Of a stretch of 64,000 nucleotides of DNA, positions 1 through 11,300 are shown piece after piece. The stretch's first letter is position 1. Each line of letters begins with the position of its first letter. The translations under genes were made by a program, and so were the position numbers. Below the pieces are notes generated by a model, which had not been told where the DNA came from, ran no database searches, and saw only the letters and a list, made by a program, of their open reading frames with translations. Source of the stretch: Brachycybe producta (taxonomy: Eukaryota > Arthropoda > Diplopoda > Playtdesmida > Andrognathidae); the NCBI GenBank assembly GCA_036925085.1, contig JAUPFP010000018.1, positions 4,132,885 through 4,196,884 of the forward strand, written 5' to 3'.

Positions 1-180
1 ATTAACAACTTAACATTGAACAACTTTAAATATTAAAAATAAACATGATGCCGCCGCGAATATGTATTTTATAAATTAACATTTTTTTCCTTAACATTGG
101 GTCTATGGGCTCAATAGAAAAACGATGCTAGCGCTCTTTGCGAAGATTTTTCGAAGTAATTTTGCGATGTAGCCTCTTAA
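1..180. mobile_element. Fold-back element A, copy 1 (one arm, cut by the window edge)
   Basis: This is the right arm of family A. It ends in ATGTAGCCTCTTAA at 167-180 and carries the family landmarks (CGATGCTAGCGCTCTTTGCG, TAACATTGGGTCTATGGG). The rest lies left of the window, in the ATPase intron after the last visible exon. Confidence 0.8.
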
Positions 181-727
181 TGCCTTTCTGTAATGAGGCA
201 CCCTGTTCATTAAAATGTTGTTAAGTTGAAGACTGAACTTTGGTGCAAAAAAAATAGAAAATAAGAATGTGTGCTAGATTACTCACATAAACAGAGACTA
301 AGTAAGTTGTTAGTTCTATAATGACCACCACATCACCTCGAGTAAAGAAGTCTGACTACAAGTTGCAGAGAATAGTGAAGGACGCACAACAGTAGGAATG
401 AGACGGTCGTATTGAGTGGTTTCCACTCCTACTTCTTCCAACTCCTGCAGAGAGGAGATAGATCAGCAAAGAACACAAGAAACACAGAACACAGTGTTAA
501 TTATATAAACGAATTTTCTCGTAAAGGACTTTGCAACTAGCGAATAAAAAGTAGTAGCAAGTGTTTTTGCCTGTGAGATGAAGAAATTCTAAAATGAGTA
601 ATTATGTGGCCGAGATAACAGTTCTGAATAATAGCTAACTGAAGCTATACAGTTACACTGACTATTAAGCGCAAAAAAACTGTGCAAACCCCTAAACAAA
701 TTATAACAGCTCCGACATTTTAGTATG
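181..727. other. Intronic sequence with no recognised feature
   Basis: The stretch lies between two family A copies in the ATPase intron. I see no splice-consistent coding segment, no RNA gene and no repeat shared with the rest of the window. Confidence 0.5.
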
Positions 728-1524
728 TTAAGAGGCTACATCACAAAATTACAATTCGAAAAATCTCCGCAAAGAGAACTAGCATCGTTTTCAACTGAAC
801 CCATAGACCCAATGTTAAAGAAAAAATGTTAATTTTTAAAATACACAGTCGCGGCAATGTTTATTTTTCATATTTAAAGTAGGTTCAATATTAAGTTTTC
901 AAAGTGTAATGTGCAACTTAAATATAAGCAGATCGAGTGATATGATGACAAAAAAATTGGTAAGTGCGGTTATAATTTTTAAAAACTATTTCGAAATCGC
1001 GAATTTCTAACTCTTATGTTAAACTACATTGAGTACGCGCTTGTACGCCAAAAAGAACATCCATTAAAACGCTCGTAAAATTACGTAAAAATAATTTTTA
1101 AAAACCACGTGCGCCAATGTGTTGGCTTCACTGTGGTTTAATTGTGGTTTTTTAAAATTATTTGTAGGTATTTTTAAGAGCACTTTAATGGATGTATTTT
1201 TCTTATTTGGGCGTACTCAATGGAGTTTAACATAAAAGTTAGAAATTCGCGATTTTGAAATACTTTTTAAAAATATAACCGCACTTACCAATTGTTTTGT
1301 CATTCTATCTCTCGATCAGCATATATTTAATTAAGGTACACATTGCACTTTGAAAACTTAATATTGCACAACTTTAAATATGAAAAATAAACATATTGCC
1401 ACGACTGTGTACTTTAAAAATTAACATTCTTTCTTTAACATTGGGTCTAAGGGTGCAATAGAAAAACGATGCTAGCGCTCTTTGTGGAGATTCGTCGAAG
1501 TAATTTTGTAATGTAGCCTCTTAA
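728..1524. mobile_element. Fold-back element A, copy 2 (complete)
   Basis: Two long inverted arms of roughly 350-400 bp face each other. The outer ends read TTAAGAGGCTACATC and ATGTAGCCTCTTAA, so TTAA flanks both sides, as in elements with TTAA target duplication. The loop contains CGCCAATGTGTTGGCTTCAC. No transposase ORF is present, so this is a non-autonomous element. A piggyBac-like origin is only suggested by the TTAA. Confidence 0.85.
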
Positions 1525-2394
1525 AGAGACCAATACCCCTAGAATTTTTTTGTTGAAATATCATCAACGATTGCTAAAATAATTTTTAAAATTAAAAATA
1601 AGACATTAAAATTATAAAAAACTTAAAAATGAAGTGACTTTTATTAGTCATCAAACAATGCCATTTTATATTGCTAAAAACGAAAGTCTCCATCTCAATT
1701 TAGTGGCACATGTTGTCGCCCTATATTTCCACAATTATTTAATCAAATACATGTATTCCCTAGTCATATTGAACTCAATACAACTTTCACATCAATTCGA
1801 GAGCCACGTGGCAGGTGGGATAATTCCAATATTAAATTCCATAGTACTTTGAAATGAATAGGAAATACATGTATTTGAATAGTGAATTAAAAGTAATGTG
1901 AGGTGACAAAACAGGCAGAAGAAGCCTTAAATATTGATATATCAGTATTTTTTAAAGGAGAGGAGTATACTTTTTATTTCTTTAGTTCCAATTCAAGTTG
2001 TTTGTTGGCGCAATCTGAAATTGCAAGTTTCTACCAAATACTGATTCATTTTGAAGTTTTTTTTTAAATTAAAAAGGTACTTTTAAAAAATACACAATTT
2101 TTACAATTAAAAGGTATCTTCATAATTTTAAGTAGAAATTTCTAGAGGTAATGGTCTCTTTAAGAGAATGTGCAAAGTCTAGCATTAGTTTCATTTTGAT
2201 TTAAAAAAATACACAATCAGATTTACCACGTAATGATAAAAAAATATTACAAACTTTAACATCAGCTAACAAAAAAAAACATTTTCGTTATGAATAAACA
2301 TTCTGTTATTCAATCAAAATAGTTTGCAAAGGAATGAATTGTTAAAGCTGAATCAATGAACGAATGAAAAAAAAAATAATCAAATCAGGCTCAC
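1525..2394. other. Intron of the ATPase gene, AT-rich, no gene seen
   Basis: This runs from fold-back copy 2 to the exon ending at 2395. The segment around 1527-2160 begins and ends with the same motif in opposite orientation (AAGAGACCAATACC near the start, GGTAATGGTCTCTTT near 2150), so it is probably another short inverted-repeat element of about 640 bp. Nothing coding was found. Confidence 0.45.
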
Positions 2395-5300
2395 CCACTG
2401 CGTTGCGTCAAACATTTTTACGTCAAGTGGATCTCCAGTCAGTGCTCCTTCGATCATCGTGAGTGAATGACAGCTAGCCATGGCGGCTAACACAGGCGAT
2501 TTCTGCGGCAATTCCGGCGGGTTTGACACAACCATCTGAAACCTAATTGTGAAGGCACCAATCTGACTCTAAAAAATACTGGTATTGAATAATCCTCAAT
2601 TAATATGGTTGTATTACTGACAAGCTGTTGAAGACAGGCACGACGCCCCAGAAATCTAAACCGTCCTCCGTCAATGTTCCAGTCTTATCAAAACAAAACA
2701 GTTTAAGTTTACCGCAGACATTGATTCTGGGCGGACTAATGCAGTATATTTCTTTCTTTTGCAGGCGGTTTTGAGCATACACTGAACCAACAGTCATGGC
2801 TGCAGGAAGTGCAGGTGGAACCACAATTGTAATGATATCCAATACCCTCTTGATGATGAATCCAAAATCATACTGAAAACCAAATTTGAAAAAAATTATT
2901 GATGGGACATTCGAATCCTCTAATTCCGCGAATCTTGAAAAATATTCGAAAACTCGAATCTTCGCGCTTATTTTTGTCTTTCGAATCTTTCGAGTCCTAA
3001 CATAAAAAAAACTGTGAAAAACTTTGGTAAAATTAGTTTTAACTCCATTGACGTCCAATAGAAGCTTTCACTAACAAAAAAACAGCGATTGTTGCAATTT
3101 CAGTGATACCCGGATCACCAATATCACCTTGTGGCGATCCTAAGTGCCACACTGTTTTTTATTATTAATAATTTAATATTTAATATTATTTGATTTATTT
3201 GTATCTTCTTAATGAATAATATAGGATTCCTATATGAAGGATTCGAGACTCGGGAGATTCGAGAAATTGGAGAACCTTTTAGAATTCTGGATTCAAGAAA
3301 ATATAGGATTCGTCCCACCTCTAAAAAAAATATTAAAGCCGATACATTTTTAAATTACAATAAATAAACTTACATGTCTTTGAGCAAAAAGCATACAAGC
3401 GTAAATCATCCCCGCAGTTGCTATACATGTAAGAATGCCAATGAATTTCATTGAGTCTCTGTAAAACTTGAAATCGATCGGTTTTGGATATAAAATAGAG
3501 CGCACGAGTTCCCCCTTTGCCGTATTAAAACCTGCAGTGCCATAACACGTATGGAAATATTTCTTATAAAACGCATCAATTGTTAAAAATTAAGGTAACA
3601 AACCAGTCCGAACGACAACAGCTAACACTCTGCTGCTTCCGTAATAACGCGTCTGTATCACTCTGGTTCCACTGAAGATAGTGTGACGTTTATGAGATTC
3701 TGCACTGTACATTTCACCCTCTTGAAACAGTAAGGGGGTTTTTGTTTCAGGAACACTTTCACCTGCAACAAGATAAAACCTGAATACTGTACTCATCTAA
3801 TATTAGAGATTGAGTGAAAATTAAAATAGAACTAACAAATCCAAAACAAATTGGTGAGTGTGGGGCATTTGCCCTAAAACCATTTGCCCTAAAACTATTT
3901 GCCCTAAAACTATTTACCCTAAAAAACTTGCCTAAAAGGGTATTTGCCCTAATCAGTAGTGTAAATTTACATCATTTGGCGTTTTTTGCGCGCCTGCAGA
4001 GCCTATTTAGCATACTCCACCGAAAGACACTAAACCGTGTGAAGAGAAAAGAAAAAAATGGTTTTAGGGCAAATTCCCTTTAAGGCAAATGGTTTTAGGG
4101 CAAATGTCCCTTTAGGGTACATGGTTTTAGGGCAAGTTTCTATATCCCGTAACAGGTTACACGTTCCTATAATAACTTTACTTTAAAAAATGAACAACTG
4201 CTGAAAAAATGTATGAAGCACTACTTGCTAGAATAAGTAGACACCTGATATGGTATTACTTTGCCATCTATTCAACAAACTTTGCACACAAAACCCTTGC
4301 AGGGACGTTTTTATGCGCAACCCCTTTTAACCCCCTGGTCCAACCCCATCACCTGTTTAAGCAGCTCATAATACCCACTCCTACTTACATGCCCAAACCA
4401 CCTCAACCTATTTTCTTGCATCTTTTCTACTATGCTTGCTACCCCTACATTCCCTCTGATAGTCATTTCTGATCCTATCCTTTCTTGTTAATCCAGACAG
4501 ACCGTACCGTAAACATACTGTATTTTTTAAAACTTCAATGACAGGGTTCTCACTAACATCGGTGAAAATTCTGGCTGTATTATGAACACGTTACCTAGAA
4601 TTATTAATTTTATAGCACTGAAATATCCAAAATGTAATTTGTTATAAATTTTGAATTTTGTGTTAATATTTGCTTAATGATCAATCATATTTACAACCAA
4701 TTGTAGTGGCAACCAACGCAATATCGATCAATTATAATTTCCATCTATTAAATTATTCTACCACTAACTAAACTTGCCTAAAACATATGTTTTTCATCAA
4801 TTTTTACTTTGAAATAATAATATTTTGAGGTAAATGTATAGTTAATGCAAAAGTACATCTAATTAAAATGCATTGCATTGCATTACATTACCTGAAATGA
4901 TGACTAATTGAAGGAAATTTTAAAATAAAAAACTTAAGAGAACTAACAATAATGACCAGACTCACCCTTTACAAGGTGAACACAGAATTCATTTCAATTT
5001 AATTCAACTCAGCACACATGCAATCAGCTTAAAAGCCATGTGGCCAGGGGGGATTGCTCCCGATCACAAACTATTGTCAATCAGGTAAAACAAGACATCA
5101 TTGTTAATTTGAAATCATCCTAACAAGGAACTATAAACTGGGAAAGAATTCCATAAGCTAAAAACATTCAGGGAAAAAGACCAAAATTATGTATCAGTTC
5201 TAGCCTTTAATTCTTGTAAAGTCATTGAATGCCCGTGTCTTCCCTTACGAGGATGTGTATTCAATAAGTCATTAAGTAAGGCGATATTATCATCTGCCAG

Positions 5301-8300
5301 TAAACGACCAAAAAGGGCAAGGCTTTGGTCATTTCTTCTGCCTGCAATGATTCTCATATTAGTTCATGAAGCATTAGAAGATGTACTTTCAGTATATACA
5401 TGTATATTCCTTTAACAAATTTTCTTGCAGCCCTATGCTGTACCATTTCTATGTCATGCTTTATAAAGACCATATAACTTCCAGAAATTTCTTTTCAAAA
5501 TATTGTCAAGACTTACCCAACGATTATAAAAACGATTTTTAAATTTTAAAATAAGTCAATAAAACCATAAAAAAACCTGTAAATGAAGAGACTTTACCTG
5601 AGTCACCAAACGACATTTTAAATTTCCAAAAACGAAAACCCCCTCCCCCCCCCCCATGTTTGTGGCAAAGGATTAATTCAAATATTAAATCCATAGTACT
5701 TTGAAATGAAAGTTATGTGAGCTGGTGACAACACATCAGAATTCGAGTAGAGGAGTAGACTTTGGGGGTCCCCCTATCGCTGTGATACCTTAATACTTAA
5801 TACCCTTAAACATTGTAATGAAAATGTAAAAAAGGTCTGCTACTTTACCCTAGTTAGACCTATCTTAGAATATTGTTCCCCAATTTGGAGCCCATTTATA
5901 AATAACCTAAAAGAAAAAATAGAAATGGTGCAGCGTAGGGCTGCAAGATTTGTAAAGGGATGGTATGCATATACTGACAGCGTATCATCTATGCTTCAAG
6001 AGCTAGAATGGGAAACATTAGCAGTCCGAAGAAATGAGCAAAGTCTCGCTCTTCTGGGACGTTTGCTGTCTGATGATACCATCACCCTGCTTAATGGTTT
6101 ACTAACTAGAAATCCTCGTAAAGGTAGATTTGGGCATTCAAAGACTTTCAAAGAATTAATGGATAGGACTGATGCATATTTTTGGTCTTTTATTCCTAAT
6201 GTTGTTAGACTATGGAATTCTCTTCCTGTGAATAGTTCTTTGTTAGGACGATTTCAATTTCGTGATGATGTCTTATTTTTAAATAATGACAATCACTCAT
6301 GATTGGGAGCAATCCCCCCTGCCACATGGCTTTCAAGCTGATTGCAGGTGTATCTAAATGAATTGAATTGAATTTACATGAAGTCAACTGATTTTAAATT
6401 TTTTAAATTATATTAATCACTTATTTTAAATTTTAAAAATCGTTTTGGTAATAATCATTGAATAATTCTTGACAATATTTTGACAAGAAATTTCTGGAGG
6501 TAATGGCCTCTAAGTTACTTTTAAATGGGCTCCAAATTGGGGAATAATATTCTAACATAGGTCTGAATAAGGTAAAATAACTAACCTCTTTTATATTTTC
6601 TTTACAATGTTTAAGGATACGTTGGAGAAAATGCACCTTATGGTTAGCTTTACTGACTGCATTGGTTATGTGTTCTTTCCAAAGCATGTCGTTTCATAAG
6701 GTTAAGCCAAGATATTTGAATTTATCAACATGGGTTAGGTGAACATCCCCCATTGTGTAAGCTGTCCTGCAAGATTCAATAACGGTTCTAATCGAAATCT
6801 CACCACAAATTTCGATGCAACATCTACTTTTAAACACCGTGAAATGTTTTTGCATGCAACATACATGTATATACAGTGCAAAACCACAAGGGACAACACA
6901 GTAAAATTCATGTACATAATTATGGGGTTTCCCGATTTTTTTGGCCGTATTTCGAAACATTTCGGTCTGTAAATCGAAATTGAGCTATAATTTTAAAAAA
7001 AAGGCCGAAATAGCAAAATGCCGTATAAACAGGGACCCGTTTAGCGAGGTACAAGTGTATTTCTTCACTTATACTGATACAGTAGGTCTCATATGGAGAA
7101 GGCCATGGTGCAAATATGACGTCATCTGCTTACACAATCTGTATATCGTCAGCTTCCCAATGAATAGGCAAGTAAAGACAGTAAGGACATGAGGACCGTC
7201 AACTTCTAATTTGTTTGTTATGTGGGTCTGACGTCACATGCCCCGCCCTTTTCAATTTCCAATTGATTGATATTCTGTCTGACGCTTATAAAAGGGCGGG
7301 GCAAACGACTGTATGTTCCTGTCTTTACTTGCCTGTTCCCAATGAAGGTTGCCATATTCAATTTAATAATCTGCAGAAAGCCAATTGAAGTATGTGAATT
7401 AAATGATGGCTAGCTACAGAAATGTAGTTGGAGGCAGCATCGTTTTCGGACACTTTATCTCTTGTTTCACCCCAAATTTTGACAGACAGGAAATTTAACA
7501 TTATATTTAAACTGAAATTGTAGTGTTAAATACCAAATCCCTCAATAATATAAATTGCACTCTCAAGAAACAAACAGTGTGCAAACCCCATTCGATTAGT
7601 AGATACGTATAAAGTAAACGAATAACACATGCACAAAAATGGCAACCGTTTCTCAATTTGGGTTCCGAATAAAAATTTCAAAAATTATCCTCAACTGGCT
7701 TTTCATGGCCATTGTTCTGATATTCTTCACACCGCGCAGAAAAAATTCAAATTCAGAAACAACTACCCTTTTTTATTTCCCAGCACCTGACCAATAAACA
7801 CAACAATATGAAATGAAATGAAAGTAACTGTGTCAAAAAACCTGTCAACATGCTCTCGTTCACGATGCAATTGCCAGCAACTAAAACAGCATCGCAAACC
7901 ATCGTGCACCCATTAGGAGGAATCACAAGCACATCACCAGGAACAAGAGAGACAGATAATACTTCCACTACTACAAAAAAAAAAGATAAAACGTGATTTT
8001 AAACGCCCTTTAAAATACTTTCCACTGAATGTAGGTAGAGTTAGAGGATACATCACAAAATTACTTCAAAAAATCTCCACAAAGAGCGCTAGCATCGTTT
8101 TTAAAGAAAAAAGTTAATTTTTTTAAAATACACAGTCATGGCAAATATGTTTATTTTTCATATTTAAAGTTGTCTAATTTTTAAGTTTTCAAAGTGCAAT
8201 GGGCACCTTAAATATATGCTGATCGAGTGATAGAATGACAAAAAATTGGCAATTAAGTGCGGTTATATTTTTAAAAACTATTTCAAAATCGCGAATTTTT

Positions 8301-11300
8301 AACTCTTATGTTAGACTCCATTCAGTACGCGCTCGTAAGCAAAATACATCCATTAAAATAATCGTAAAAATACCTAAAAATAATTTTCAAAAACCACAGT
8401 GAAGCCTTTTAAGAGCATTTTAATGGATGTGTCATTCTTATTTGGGCGTACTCAATGGAGTTTAAGATAAGAGTTAGAAATTCGCAACTTTAAAATACTT
8501 TTTTTAAAAATAGAACCGCACTTAACAATTTTTTGTCATTCTATCACTCGACCAGCATCTATGGGTGAAATAGAAAAACGATGCTAGTGCTCTTTGCGGA
8601 GATTTTTCGAAGCAATTTTCTGAGGTAGCCTCTTAAGAAACATACCACCGTCTTTCCGCATAACAGATACAATGTTAGATGAAGAGGCAGTGACCATGGA
8701 GTGAAGAGTTTCACTTTGCTAATATTTAAATTGTTGTTTAACAGTGGCAAAAATCACTAAAATTAACTCGGCACGTCTAAAGATACAGAAGAACTGCAGT
8801 TGTTACCTTGCGAGTTTTGTAAAGCTGAACAGATATGGATATAAATGTAACAGTAAAAATGCAGCCAGCATAATAGTAATAATCATCTGAACACCACAAA
8901 ATTATGCTGAAGACTTGAAAAATATAAAACGGATTCAGGACCTAAAAAATAAATTTCTATATTTAGTAAACACATTCTGGTGTTATGGATTATGAGCATA
9001 ATTATATAAAAAAAGAAATTCAAACAACTCTTATGCTAGTGCTGCTATGACTATTCAAATTTGATATGAACATTTAAACGTTTGGCATAAAAGCTATTTC
9101 ATAAATTTTCTCTACCTGTAAGTATAGCAAGGAATCGTTTTAGAATGTATTTTAAATTAATTTCGTTTTTCATTTATTTTCTAATTAAATTTCGTTAATG
9201 GTTTGCGTTCTGCCAAAACGAAAAAAAATTAAAATAAAACACGAAAAATCACATTTTTGGCTACAATTAAAACCCGAAACAAAAATGTATGTGCATTACT
9301 AAAACCAAAAATCACGATGGCAGCAACAAGCTGATGGAAATGGCAATAACAGCAAATAAATAAAAAGTCACAATAAACAATTAAATAAGTCATACCTACC
9401 TTTAACCTAACATCTGCAGCTATTTGTTGAGCAAATTCAATACTTTGCTGGTCACATGTACTAATTTCTTCAAAGTATTCTATTGTTCGTTTGAAGTGGG
9501 AAAAAATGGCTGCTTTTCTTTACTCAAAATGTCAACAAACACCCATGCGCGACTTTTTCGTGGTAACAAAATATAAGAAATCTTTCCTCACGAAAAAAAA
9601 AAATATCATAACGACACTTGTAAAATTAGACTGAAAATACGAAATAATTTTAAATATATCGTATTTTTAATATATTTCGTATTTTCTCACATTTCGTTTT
9701 GCAGTGCGCAAAGCATCCATTATTAATGAATTTTAAGGTTATAATAAAATATGTAACTATATCATAGTGATTTAAATATTACACTAATTTTATGTACGTA
9801 CCACAGCATGTCCACAGGACATCCTGTGAATATCAAAAGTGTACACTGTAATGATATCTAAAGGACATCTTCTGGATATTAAATATTCATTTTAGAAGAT
9901 ATCCATAAGATGTCTTATGGATATGTATAGCAACTGCTTATACAAGTATAGTGTATATACATGTATTTCACTTGACCATAATTAACTGACTCAAATAATT
10001 GCTAACAAACTTAGTCTAAAGTTCTCTTTTCTAAGATAATATCAACTTCTTTTTATAGGGTTAATCCTGAAATACAGAATAAGTAGTTTGGAATTTTTTT
10101 GTTCATAAATTATTTACAGTAAACTAACTGGCACTTAAGATTTGAATGTGAAATGAACACAAGTGATAATGAATGTTAATACATATGCTCGTAGAATTGT
10201 TTCTCGCCTAGTAGGAAGTTGTAACTACTTATCTATGCTCTTACTCTTATATGAAAATAAATGAATAATAAGTTGAATAATTTTACTGTAGTGTGAAATT
10301 CATGTATCAAATGTTTTGTCATTGACAATTTACACTCTCATGAAAATTATTTTAGGCATCGTTTGTTTTCAGTGTTAGGACATTATATGTACATCCTCAA
10401 CTTGGACAATTGGATGTCTACAGGCCATTCATCATGGATATGTACATCCAGGATAGACATTCAATAGACATCCATCTGGGATGTCCTGAGAATGTTTTTT
10501 GAGGATGTCACATGTACATCCAGAGTAGACATCCAATGGAGATCCATCTTGGATGTCGTGCATACTTCCTCAAGTGGACATTGGGACATCCAGTGGACAT
10601 GCACTAAACGTAGAAAGGATATTCATGGATATCCTCAGGATGTAGTGCCTGGACGTTGAATACATCCTTTGGATATTGTAACACCCAGCAACTCCCCTTC
10701 CCGCCGAAACAATAGCCTGGGGGTAAACAACTCCTGCTTGTCCCTTCCTCCTCTCTGACTCACACTTCTGACGCACATCGAAGTGGCGGAGTGATACACT
10801 TAGGACCATGGTCACTTGAACCTGGTTACACCTCGCACACAGGTCGCACACAGGTGTATAAAAAGACCGTATTCCTCTTTGTTCCTTGTCCTTATTCTTG
10901 CCTTGTCTTCTTGTATTACGTTGAATCAATTCTGTACCACATCATGGGCATGATGACGCACCTTTAATATCAAATGTTCATCTTTGTAATCTTGATGTTT
11001 CTTGACAAAGATGAATAAAAGTGTTACAATGTGAAACTGCGTTGTCTTGATGTTCCGAAACTAATAACTTCTCTACAGAGGCCGGAGACACCATAAGGCA
11101 GGAGACATACGATCCTGATGCAGCTACAACATCTTCTACAGGTAATAACAACAGGAGAAGATGTATATCAGCGTCGACAGACAGCAGGATGGCCACCATC
11201 CTTCTGCATCGATTTCACCCACGTGCAGGAGGACGATCGCAATCCGACTCCATCCCGCTACTTCTGTGACTTGGATCTTCCTCGTGCGGGCACCACGCGA

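Noticed and set aside
9400-9503. Possible extra ATPase exon
   Set aside because: The flanking exons join as ...[14 protein letters not shown]..., contiguous in the family, leaving no room for an insertion.
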